Origin: Porphyrobacter sp. GA68
Lineage (GTDB): Bacteria; Pseudomonadota; Alphaproteobacteria; Sphingomonadales; Sphingomonadaceae
Length of the DNA: 64,000 bases
NCBI RefSeq assembly: GCF_022605525.1
Contig: NZ_JAKQYJ010000001.1
Span: 124,001 to 188,000, forward strand
Direction: 5' to 3'
A program made the position numbers and the translations under genes. The notes below the pieces were generated by a model, which saw nothing but the letters and a program-made list of their open reading frames with translations, did not search any database and had not been told where the DNA came from. Position 1 is the stretch's first letter. Every line of letters starts with the position of its first letter. This document shows, in pieces, positions 47,827 to 55,459 of this stretch.

Positions 47827-49734
47827 ATGATCCGCAAACTCCTCATCGCCAATCGGGGCGAGATCGCCTGCCGCATCATCCGCACTGCCCGTTCGATGGG
47901 CGTTGCAACGGTTGCGGTCTATTCCGATGCCGATGCCAAGGCGCTGCACGCGCGTTCAGCGGACGAAGCGGTCCATATCGGTCCCTCGCCCGCTGCCGAG
48001 AGCTACCTGGTGGGCGCGAAGATCATCGCGGCGGCGCAGCAGACCGGCGCGGATGCGATCCATCCGGGCTATGGCTTCCTCTCCGAGAACGCCGACTTCG
48101 CACAGGCCGTGATCGACGCGGGGCTGATCTGGGTCGGCCCCAAGCCCGCAAGCATTCGCGCGATGGGGTTGAAGGACGCGGCCAAGCAGTTGATGCGCCG
48201 CGCTGGCGTACCGGTGACGCCGGGCTATGACGGCGCGGACCAGTCGGCCGAACGGCTTACGGCGGAGGCCGAGGTCATAGGGTATCCCGTCCTCATCAAG
48301 GCGGTCGCGGGCGGCGGGGGCAAGGGGATGCGCAAGGTCGATAGCGCCGCCGAGTTCGACGCCGCGCTGGAGTCCTGCCGGCGCGAGGCGCGCGCAAGCT
48401 TCGGCAACGACGAGGTTTTGCTGGAAAAGTGGATCACCTCGCCCCGCCATATCGAGGTGCAGGTGTTCGGCGACAGCCACGGCACCGTGGTCCACCTGTT
48501 CGAGCGCGACTGCTCCCTGCAACGCCGCCACCAGAAGGTCATCGAGGAAGCGCCCGCCCCCGGCATGGACGAAGCCACCCGCGAGGCCATCTGCGCCGCC
48601 GCCGTGCGCGCGGCCAAGGCGGTCGATTACGAGGGCGCGGGCACGATCGAATTCATCGCCGATGCCAGCGAAGGCCTGCGCGCCGACCGCATCTTCTTCA
48701 TGGAGATGAACACCCGGCTGCAAGTCGAACACCCCGTCACCGAGGAAATAACCGGGGTCGATCTGGTCGAATGGCAGCTACGGGTCGCAAGCGGCGAGCC
48801 GCTGCCCAAGCGGCAGGAGGAGCTGTCGATCAACGGCCACGCCATCGAGGCGCGGCTCTATGCGGAAGACCCGGCAACGGGCTTCCTGCCAAGCATTGGC
48901 GCGCTCGAGACGTTCGATGTCCCGACACACCGCGATGACACCCGTATCGACACGGGCGTTCGTCAGGGCGACGAGATCACTCCGTTCTACGATCCCATGA
49001 TTGCCAAGGTCATCGTGCGAGAAAGTGATCGCGGAGAGGCGATCCAAACTCTGCAGGCGGCTATAGCCGACATCCGCATCCAGCCTGTCAGGACCAATGC
49101 GGCCTTCCTGCATCGCGTACTGGCGCTTGATGCGTTCGTGGCTGGGACGATGACTACGGCATTGCTGGGCAACCATCCAGAACTTGCCGATAAGCCGCCG
49201 CTGTCACGAACTTCTCTCGCGAACGCGATGAAGCTTCTCCGGCAGGACTTTCAACGCGCCACCCCTACGTGGTTCGGTGGCGGTGAGCGGATGCAGGGCA
49301 TCCGACTGAACGCCCACCCCAAACGCAGCACGACGATCTATGTCGATGGACTGGCCCATGAGGTTGATTGGGTCGACGACATGGCGTCCGTTCCGGTGCC
49401 GCATGGAACAGGCTTTGAGCGGAGCGATACCGGGTTCACCTGGTTCGAAAACGGCGAAGGGTATGCGATTTCGCTAGCCAAGCACGGGACCGGCCAAGCC
49501 TCCGCCGCCGACGGCGCTATTATCGCGCCGATGCCGGGCAAGGTCATCGCAGTCGACGTCGCGGAAGGGCAGGACGTTACCGCCGGGCAGCGGCTGATGG
49601 TGCTCGAGGCGATGAAGATGGAGCATGCCCTCACCGCGCCTTTCGATGGGACGGTGACAGAACTGAAGGCGGCCGAAGGCAGCCAGGTGCAGGTCGAGGC
49701 GCTGCTGGCGGTGGTGGTACCGTCCGCGGAGTAG
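47827..49734 (+). CDS. Biotin-containing acyl-CoA carboxylase alpha subunit, 635 aa
   Basis: Carboxylates its own biotin and supplies it to a partner carboxyltransferase (propionyl-, methylcrotonyl- or acetyl-CoA). Biotin carboxylase motifs are complete: LIANRGEIACRII at the start, AVAGGGGKGMRKV (ATP loop) near residue 158, EMNTRLQVEHPVTEEITGVDLVE near residues 296-318. The biotin attachment site EAMKMEH has Lys597. At 635 aa it is slightly short for PccA or MccA. The beta subunit is not nearby, so the substrate cannot be fixed. The ATG at 47827 has only a weak ribosome site. Confidence 0.92.
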   Translation: MIRKLLIANRGEIACRIIRTARSMGVATVAVYSDADAKALHARSADEAVHIGPSPAAESYLVGAKIIAAAQQTGADAIHPGYGFLSENADFAQAVIDAGLIWVGPKPASIRAMGLKDAAKQLMRRAGVPVTPGYDGADQSAERLTAEAEVIGYPVLIKAVAGGGGKGMRKVDSAAEFDAALESCRREARASFGNDEVLLEKWITSPRHIEVQVFGDSHGTVVHLFERDCSLQRRHQKVIEEAPAPGMDEATREAICAAAVRAAKAVDYEGAGTIEFIADASEGLRADRIFFMEMNTRLQVEHPVTEEITGVDLVEWQLRVASGEPLPKRQEELSINGHAIEARLYAEDPATGFLPSIGALETFDVPTHRDDTRIDTGVRQGDEITPFYDPMIAKVIVRESDRGEAIQTLQAAIADIRIQPVRTNAAFLHRVLALDAFVAGTMTTALLGNHPELADKPPLSRTSLANAMKLLRQDFQRATPTWFGGGERMQGIRLNAHPKRSTTIYVDGLAHEVDWVDDMASVPVPHGTGFERSDTGFTWFENGEGYAISLAKHGTGQASAADGAIIAPMPGKVIAVDVAEGQDVTAGQRLMVLEAMKMEHALTAPFDGTVTELKAAEGSQVQVEALLAVVVPSAE

Positions 49735-49754
49735 AAGCCGCACCGGCTTGGCGT

Positions 49755-51050
49755 TTAGCGTACCGGCGCTCCCTCGACCCCGTCCTCCACATCGTCCGGA
49801 TCAGGCGCACCGAACAACTCGCCTCGTTCGGAGAACAACACAAAGACGAGGCTGGCGACCGCGGTAATCAGCAGCGCCGACGCCAGCGGGCGCGCGGTTC
49901 CGTCATACAGGAAGCCGATGAGGGCGCCCAGCGCCGCGCCTGTGGTCAGGCGCAGGAAGCTCTGCGCCGAACTCGCCGCCCCGGCGATATGGTGGAACGG
50001 CTGCATGGCGATTGAGCCGAAGTTGGCCCCGATAAACCCGAGCAGCGCCATGTTCGCCGCCATCAGCGGGACAAACGTCCACAGGGTTTCATCCGGGTCC
50101 ATTGCGAAGAACAGCTGCGCCCCCGCCACGGCGATGAAGGCGAACAGCGCGGTGTGGCTGACCCGCCGGGCGCCGAACCGCTCCACGATGCGGCTGTTGG
50201 CGAGGTTGGCAATCGACATGCACGCCGCGCAGAAGGCAAAGATGTAGGGAAACTTGTCTCCCGCGCCGAAGGATTCACCGATCAGTTGCTGCGAGGAGTT
50301 GATGAACCCGAACAGTCCCCCGAACACCAGCGCACTGCCAAGCGTGTAACCGATCGTCTCGCGCAGGGTGACGGAGTGGGTCATGTTGCGCGCTATGATG
50401 CCCACCCGGATAGGTTGGCGGTTCGCCTCCTCCAGCGTTTCGGGCAGTTCGCGGTATACCCATATTGCCATGACGCAGCCGGCCGCCGCCATGCTGACGA
50501 AGATCCAGCGCCAGTTGCCGGTTACCTGCACGATACCCTGCCCGATGGTTGGCGCGATCGCTGGCACGATCAGGAAAATGACGAAGATCGTGCTCATCAT
50601 CCGTGCCATCTTGTCCCCGCCAACCCGGTCACGGATGATGGCAGGCGGCAACGCGATGATCGCGGCGGCACTGAAACCCTGTAGGGCGCGGAGCGCAACC
50701 AGGGTGGTGAAATCCTCCACCACCGAGCAGGCAGCGGAAAATGCGATATAGGCGAACAAACCGACGAACAGCACCGGCCGGCGCCCGTATCTGTCGGCAA
50801 AACTCCCGGGAACCAGGGCGCCTAAACCTGCCGAGATGAGGTAGGCGCCGATCACGAATTGCCGGCTGTTCCCCGCCGCGCCCAGATCGGCCGCAAGTTC
50901 GTCCAGCGCGGGCAGCATCGCATCGATGCCATAAGCATTCAACGCCATCAGGAACGCCATCATGAAGATGAGCGATCGCTCTCCAATGCCCCCGCGCGGC
51001 GAAACGGAGTTGGCTGATCTGTCCGGCGCCGCCCGTGTTAGCATCTGCAC
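49755..51050 (-). CDS. MFS multidrug exporter, Bcr/CflA type, 431 aa
   Basis: A proton-driven exporter with twelve hydrophobic helices. The Bcr/CflA features are visible: AYGIDAMLPALDELAADLGA in the first periplasmic part, then GALVPGSFADRYGRRPVLFVGL (motif A) near residues 80-98 and the ALRALQGFSAAAIIALPPAIIRD segment near residues 118-140 (motif C region). The start is a GTG ending at 51050, 6 bases after AGGGAA; an ATG two codons later (51044) is the alternative. It diverges from dinB with about 60 bases between, so the SOS box region may also bear on this promoter. Confidence 0.88.
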   Translation of the reverse strand: MQMLTRAAPDRSANSVSPRGGIGERSLIFMMAFLMALNAYGIDAMLPALDELAADLGAAGNSRQFVIGAYLISAGLGALVPGSFADRYGRRPVLFVGLFAYIAFSAACSVVEDFTTLVALRALQGFSAAAIIALPPAIIRDRVGGDKMARMMSTIFVIFLIVPAIAPTIGQGIVQVTGNWRWIFVSMAAAGCVMAIWVYRELPETLEEANRQPIRVGIIARNMTHSVTLRETIGYTLGSALVFGGLFGFINSSQQLIGESFGAGDKFPYIFAFCAACMSIANLANSRIVERFGARRVSHTALFAFIAVAGAQLFFAMDPDETLWTFVPLMAANMALLGFIGANFGSIAMQPFHHIAGAASSAQSFLRLTTGAALGALIGFLYDGTARPLASALLITAVASLVFVLFSERGELFGAPDPDDVEDGVEGAPVR

Positions 51051-51092
51051 AAAATGTTCCCTGCCCCACCCTGTTCCATCAGGTGCGACCTT

Positions 51093-51107
51093 GTTCTATA
51101 AGTGTTC
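51093..51107 (+). promoter_or_regulatory. Alphaproteobacterial SOS box (LexA site) at dinB
   Basis: GTTC at 51093-51096 and GTTC at 51104-51107 are separated by seven bases, which is exactly the direct-repeat LexA site known from alphaproteobacteria. It lies 5 bases before the dinB ATG and within the dinB/MFS intergenic region. Seen directly in the sequence; binding by LexA is inferred from the known consensus and the neighbouring SOS-type gene. Confidence 0.75.
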
Positions 51108-51112
51108 CGGTG

Positions 51113-52234
51113 ATGAGCGCGGTCGAGGCGGAAGTGGTGGCGAACGCAGCATTGCGCAAGATCATCCACATCGACATGGACGCCTTCTTCGCCTCCGTCG
51201 AGCAGCGCGACAACCCCGCCTTGCGCGGCCTGCCCGTCGCCGTAGGCGGGTCGACCGGGCGGGGGGTCGTCGCTGCTGCCAGTTACGAAGCGCGGCGTTT
51301 CGGCGTGCGTTCCGCCATGCCGTCGGTGACGGCCAAACGGCTTTGCCCCGATCTTGTGTTCTGCAAGAGCCGGTTCGACGTCTATCGCGCGGTCTCGGTG
51401 CAGATACGCGCCATCTTCGAGCGATACACCGACCAGATTGAGCCGCTGAGCCTGGACGAGGCATATCTGGACGTTACCCACGACCAGCAGGGGATTGGAT
51501 CTGCGACACAGATCGCACAGCTGATCCGCCGCGCCATCCGCGCCGAAACGCAGCTCACCGCCAGCGCCGGGGTCAGCTACAACAAGTTCCTCGCCAAGCT
51601 GGCCAGCGACCAGAACAAGCCCGACGGCATCTGTGTCATCCGGCCGGGCGAAGGTGCCGCGTTCGTGCAGGGCCTGCCCATTCGCCGCTTTCACGGCGTA
51701 GGTCCGCGCGGAGAGGAGAAGATGCATCGGCTCGGCATCCGGACCGGAGCGGACCTCGCCGGAAAGGACATGCCGTTTCTGCGCGCCAATTTCGGCAGCT
51801 TCGCCGAATACCTGTTCCATGCGGCACGCGGTGTCGACCACCGGCCCGTTCGTTCCAGCCGCGTTCGCAAATCCGTAGGCGGCGAACGCACCTTTGGCGA
51901 AGACCTTTCGGGCGGCTCCACTCTCCATGCGACGCTCGACCAGATCGCTGACATTGTGTGGGAACGCATCGAACGCAATGGCGCGCGCGGGCGGACCGTA
52001 ACGCTGAAGCTCAAGTACAATGACTTCCAGCTCGTGACCCGCGCCCGCTCCCTGTCGCACCTCGTGACTGGCAAGGCGGAATTCACCGCCATCGGCCACG
52101 CACTGCTTGAAGAGATGCTGCCCCTGCCGCTGCCAGTCAGGCTGATGGGGATGACACTGTCGTCGCTGGAAGGCGTAGAGCCGGGCACCCGCAAGGAGAA
52201 GTCCGCACGGGCAGCGCAGCTTTCCCTGCTCTAG
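51113..52234 (+). CDS. dinB: DNA polymerase IV (Y family), 373 aa
   Basis: An error-prone polymerase that copies past DNA lesions. Catalytic motifs are HIDMDAFFASVEQRDNP near residue 19 and SLDEAYLDVT near residue 116; the thumb region has GVSYNKFLAKLASDQNKPDG and the little-finger domain RKSVGGERTFGEDL. Length is normal (E. coli 351). ATG at 51113 is taken as start; a GTG a few codons later with a better ribosome site is possible, which matters because the SOS box ends just 5 bases before this ATG. Its stop overlaps that of the convergent Nudix gene by 4 bases. The C-terminus has no beta-clamp motif that I could spot with certainty. Confidence 0.94.
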   Translation: MSAVEAEVVANAALRKIIHIDMDAFFASVEQRDNPALRGLPVAVGGSTGRGVVAAASYEARRFGVRSAMPSVTAKRLCPDLVFCKSRFDVYRAVSVQIRAIFERYTDQIEPLSLDEAYLDVTHDQQGIGSATQIAQLIRRAIRAETQLTASAGVSYNKFLAKLASDQNKPDGICVIRPGEGAAFVQGLPIRRFHGVGPRGEEKMHRLGIRTGADLAGKDMPFLRANFGSFAEYLFHAARGVDHRPVRSSRVRKSVGGERTFGEDLSGGSTLHATLDQIADIVWERIERNGARGRTVTLKLKYNDFQLVTRARSLSHLVTGKAEFTAIGHALLEEMLPLPLPVRLMGMTLSSLEGVEPGTRKEKSARAAQLSLL

Positions 52235-52716
52235 CTTTGGCGTTCGCGCCCCCGGTCCTGGCGCCACAGTTCCAGCCGCCGGGCCGTGCGGGCACTGAGC
52301 GGTTCGGGGAGTGAATGGCGCGGAAACAGGCGCGCTTCGGCAACTTCCCGCTCATCTGCCTTGGGAAGGGATAAAAGGTTGCCGGTGTACAGCCACGCCG
52401 TAGAGCTAGTGCCGAGCACCTGTTCCTCGAAACTGCAGACGAGGCGGAGGCCATCGACCTCGCAGCCCGTCTCTTCCCGCAATTCGCGCCGGGCGGCGCT
52501 CTCCGGCGTCTCGCCGCGCCTGATCCCGCCGCCAGGAAAGGTCCACTTGCGCGCGCCATAGGTAAGACGGACCAGCAAGAGGCGCTCATCTGGCGTGGTG
52601 CCGATAACCGATACGCTGCGCAGGTGAGGTCGCAGGATGCGGAAGGCCACCCGGCGAGCGCGATCCGCGCCCCGCAGCAGCAAACGGTGAAGCGGTCGCG
52701 GGATCAGGCGAAACAT
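52231..52716 (-). CDS. Nudix hydrolase, 161 aa
   Basis: Hydrolyses a nucleoside diphosphate linked to another group. The Nudix box is complete: GG-x5-GE-x7-REL-x-EETG (residues about 63-86, GIRRGETPESAARRELREET). The N-terminal 30 residues are basic and hydrophobic (LIPRPLHRLLLRGADRARRVAF) and could lie on a membrane. Its start overlaps the pgl gene end by 13 bases, so it is co-transcribed with dps and pgl. Substrate unknown. Confidence 0.92.
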   Translation of the reverse strand: MFRLIPRPLHRLLLRGADRARRVAFRILRPHLRSVSVIGTTPDERLLLVRLTYGARKWTFPGGGIRRGETPESAARRELREETGCEVDGLRLVCSFEEQVLGTSSTAWLYTGNLLSLPKADEREVAEARLFPRHSLPEPLSARTARRLELWRQDRGRERQS

Positions 52717-53327
52717 GTGACCGGCTGCGTTGCGGCCGCCAGCAGGCGAGCGACCGGCAGGTCGTTTTCACCTGCCGCCGCCGCGTCAAACACGGCGCGC
52801 TTGTCCTCGCCCTTGATCACGAAAACGATTTCGTCACTGTTGAGCAGCGCGGGCAGGGTCAGGGTGATCCGATTGAACGGCGCGTCCGGTGGGAGCGGGT
52901 CGGGCGTGACCCGCCGGATGCGCTGCGTATCGTCCACCGTGGGATCGGTGTTCGGAAACAGGGACGCGATGTGGCCGTCTGCCCCCATACCCAGCCAGAC
53001 GAGGTCGAACCGCGGCACCTGCTCCATGATCGAAAGCGTCACCACCTCCGCTCCCGCCGGTTCCAGCAGGCGGCGGATCCGCCCGGTATTGCTGGCCTCA
53101 TGGTCCTCTGCGACTTCCCTGTCGTCGTTGGACCAGACCAGCAGACGATCCATCGCAACCCCCCGCTCCACCAGCCGCTCCAGAATGGGAAACGGCGTCG
53201 CACCGCCTGGAACCGTGATCGCCACAGGTGCTGAGCGGCTGGCAAGCCGCTGCCCGATCCGCTCGCTCAGCCAGTCGGCAATCTGATCGGAAGAAGCGTT
53301 TTCGACAATGGTCGGCGTCGCGCTCAC
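52704..53327 (-). CDS. pgl: 6-phosphogluconolactonase, 207 aa
   Basis: Second step of the oxidative pentose phosphate pathway, hydrolysing 6-phosphogluconolactone. The NagB-like fold pattern is clear: ITVPGGATPFPILERL near residue 40 (phosphate loop), VWSNDDREVAEDHEASN near residues 64-80, LVWLGMGADGHIASLFPNT near residues 109-128. At 207 aa it is somewhat shorter than typical DevB (230 aa). Its start overlaps the dps stop by 4 bases. Pairing with dps suggests NADPH supply during oxidative stress, an inference. Confidence 0.9.
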   Translation of the reverse strand: MSATPTIVENASSDQIADWLSERIGQRLASRSAPVAITVPGGATPFPILERLVERGVAMDRLLVWSNDDREVAEDHEASNTGRIRRLLEPAGAEVVTLSIMEQVPRFDLVWLGMGADGHIASLFPNTDPTVDDTQRIRRVTPDPLPPDAPFNRITLTLPALLNSDEIVFVIKGEDKRAVFDAAAAGENDLPVARLLAAATQPVTCFA

Positions 53328-53785
53328 TTCAGGTTCTGCGACAGGAACCAGATCCGCTCTTCCGTCTGATCGATCCAGTCATCGACCATGCCGTTGGTGG
53401 CGTAATCATCGGCCTCTTCGCTGGCCAGCTTCACTTCGACCAGCCGCTCGTGCAGCTTGCGGTTCGCCGTCACCAGCTCCTCCACCATCTTTTGCGGCGG
53501 CAGTTCGGCGTCATCCTCGTCGGCTATACGGGTATGCGCGGCAACAGAACCAATCGAAGTAAGCGTCTTTTCCCCGTTCTTGCGCACCCGCTCACCGATG
53601 ATGTCGACCAGCCCGATCAGCTGCTTTGCCTGTTCGTCGAACAGAAGGTGCAGGTCGCGAAAGCGCGGACCGTACACGTGCCAGTGAAAGTTCTTAGTCT
53701 TCACGTAGAGCGCCAGATGGTCGGCCAGCGCGCCATTCAGCGCCTGCACCAAGGCGGTTTTCGAATTATCGCCGGATGATCCCAT
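53324..53785 (-). CDS. dps: Dps-like DNA-binding ferritin, 153 aa
   Basis: A dodecameric mini-ferritin that oxidises iron with peroxide and protects DNA. The ferroxidase residues are present: NFHWHVYGPRFRDLHLLFDEQ near residues 31-51, with the later DIIGERVRKNGEKTLTSIG. Length and all-helical pattern match Dps. A ribosome site GGGGAAA lies 8 bases upstream. It is the first gene of dps-pgl-Nudix. No OxyR-like motif was identified upstream. Confidence 0.93.
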   Translation of the reverse strand: MGSSGDNSKTALVQALNGALADHLALYVKTKNFHWHVYGPRFRDLHLLFDEQAKQLIGLVDIIGERVRKNGEKTLTSIGSVAAHTRIADEDDAELPPQKMVEELVTANRKLHERLVEVKLASEEADDYATNGMVDDWIDQTEERIWFLSQNLK

Positions 53786-53859
53786 GATCTTTTCCCCGTT
53801 AGTGATCGTCTATGACTTTCAACGAATGGCAGCAGTGGCGGTTTCCCCCCGAGCCCCGG

Positions 53860-55176
53860 TTACCAAGGTCCGGTTACCGCCAAAGTCAGCGTGGGGCTGT
53901 AGGCGTTGACGAAGAACCATTTTCCATCAGGCGAAAAACACCCGCCTGCCAATTCGGTCTGCATGCGCAAGCGGCCGAACGTATAGGGCAGCCCCGCTGG
54001 CGTTATGCCGCGCAGGTGATTGTCCACCGCCTCGCTGTACTGGTCTTCGCAAACGATCAGGTGTCCGTTCGGTGCAACGGTCAGGTTGTCGCCGTAATTG
54101 AACTGCACCGGGCTGGTCGACTCAAAAAACAGTTCAAGCATATCCGGTCGCTGACCCCTGCCCGGCACCAGCTTGAAAATTTGCCCGCACTCTGCGGCTC
54201 CGCCGTTGGTGGAGCAGATGTACAACTCGTCGGTGCCCCAGTGAATGCCTTCGCCCCGCGCGACCAGCAGCGCACCCTGCGCCGCGGCGCGAAGGCGCAG
54301 GTCGTCCTTCGGCGCCTCGGGATCGTCAAGGTCAATCCATCGTGCTTCCAGCCGCTGTCCGACCGGCAGCACGGCTGCCCCCCAATTCCGGCTGTCGGCC
54401 AGCCCTCCGGTGACGCGCAACGCCTGAAGTCGTCCCCCTTCAGCGAGGCGGCCGGGGGCGCGGGGCACAAAGCGGTAAAGGACGCCGTCATCCCGGTCCT
54501 CGGTCAGATAGACGATGCCCGTCACGGGGTCGACGCAGGCGGCCTCGTGATTGAAGCGGCCCATCGCTTTGAGCGGGACGGGATCGACCAGACCGGTGGC
54601 GGCAGCGGGCACTTCAAAAACGTACCCGTGATCGGGAGCTTGTGACAAAACCGATCCGCCCGGCTCTTCACAGGTCAGCCAGCTGCCCCATGGCGTCACC
54701 CCGCCCGAACAGTTGCGAATGGTGCCAGCCAGACTGCGAAACTGCCGCTCGACCGCCAGAGTGCTGGCGTCCAGAACGATGGTGGTCGTGCCGCCAGGCA
54801 GAACCCGGCCATCTGCGGCGGTTGCATAGCCGCTCGCCAAAGTTCCGCCTGCCTGGTCCCGTGCGCTGAGTTCGTGGTTGCGTACAAGCGCGATCCTGCC
54901 GCTGCCAAGGTCGAAACAACCCATGCCGTCGGCCTTGTCGGGCACCCGCTCGCCATCGTTCATCGGCTGGTTCAGACGCGAGAGAACCCGGTAGGTAAAG
55001 CCGGCCGGCAGATCGAGCACGCCAGCGGGATCGGGCATGAGCGGGCCATAGAAATTAGCATCTGCCACCAGCGGCCCGGAGCGCGCCATCCGGCATCCGC
55101 TGGCGACCAGCGCGCCGAAGGCAGCCGCGGCTGTCCCGAGGAAGCGGCGGCGAGTCTGAGCAGGAGAAATCAACAT
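53860..55176 (-). CDS. Tat-exported PhoX/DUF839 family protein, 438 aa
   Basis: A secreted protein of the PhoX alkaline phosphatase superfamily. The signal region has the twin-arginine motif RRRFLG followed by AAAAFGALVASGC; the Cys near residue 28 could make it a lipoprotein. The propeller region includes GMGCFDLGSGRIALVRNHEL near residues 85-104, GTIRNCSGGVTPWGSWLTCEE near residues 150-172, FNHEAACVDPVTGIVYLTEDR near residues 210-230, and GNLTV-like GDNLTVAPNGHLIVCED near residues 363-379. These match the PhoX fold that binds iron and calcium; phosphatase activity is inferred. Start at the ATG ending at 55176 because the signal peptide begins there. Confidence 0.87.
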   Translation of the reverse strand: MLISPAQTRRRFLGTAAAAFGALVASGCRMARSGPLVADANFYGPLMPDPAGVLDLPAGFTYRVLSRLNQPMNDGERVPDKADGMGCFDLGSGRIALVRNHELSARDQAGGTLASGYATAADGRVLPGGTTTIVLDASTLAVERQFRSLAGTIRNCSGGVTPWGSWLTCEEPGGSVLSQAPDHGYVFEVPAAATGLVDPVPLKAMGRFNHEAACVDPVTGIVYLTEDRDDGVLYRFVPRAPGRLAEGGRLQALRVTGGLADSRNWGAAVLPVGQRLEARWIDLDDPEAPKDDLRLRAAAQGALLVARGEGIHWGTDELYICSTNGGAAECGQIFKLVPGRGQRPDMLELFFESTSPVQFNYGDNLTVAPNGHLIVCEDQYSEAVDNHLRGITPAGLPYTFGRLRMQTELAGGCFSPDGKWFFVNAYSPTLTLAVTGPW

Positions 55177-55459
55177 CTTGGTCGGTCCTGAGCTTGTTGC
55201 TGCACCAGCGTCGCCAAGCTGTTCCCGTCGCCGCGCACCGGATTTCCAGAGCGTCGTCGGCAGCAATGTTGCGGACGATGGATGTAATACTGGACACCTC
55301 TAGCGGCGGAACATGAAAGTCTGGTGACGCTGTTCGCTCCAGGTGCGCGGCCTCCACTGCAAACCTTTGAAGCGGCACGGTCGTCCCGCTCCGGTATGCT
55401 GCCCGAAGGCGGGCGGCACGCAGCCTCCCGCCCTGTCCGCGGCCCGTTGCGCGGCGTGA
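55177..55459. promoter_or_regulatory. Gap between the fusion hydrolase and the PhoX-like gene
   Basis: 283 bases without a gene. A hairpin at 55408-55432 ends the upstream gene; the rest should contain the promoter of the PhoX-like gene. No PHO-box-like repeat or other clear motif was recognised. Confidence 0.4.
55408..55432 (-). terminator. Probable terminator after the TolB/amidohydrolase fusion gene
   Basis: A 10-base-pair GC-rich stem (GGCGGGCGGC with GCCTCCCGCC, one mismatch) around the loop ACGCA, 27 bases beyond the stop on the minus strand. There is no T-run. Confidence 0.45.
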
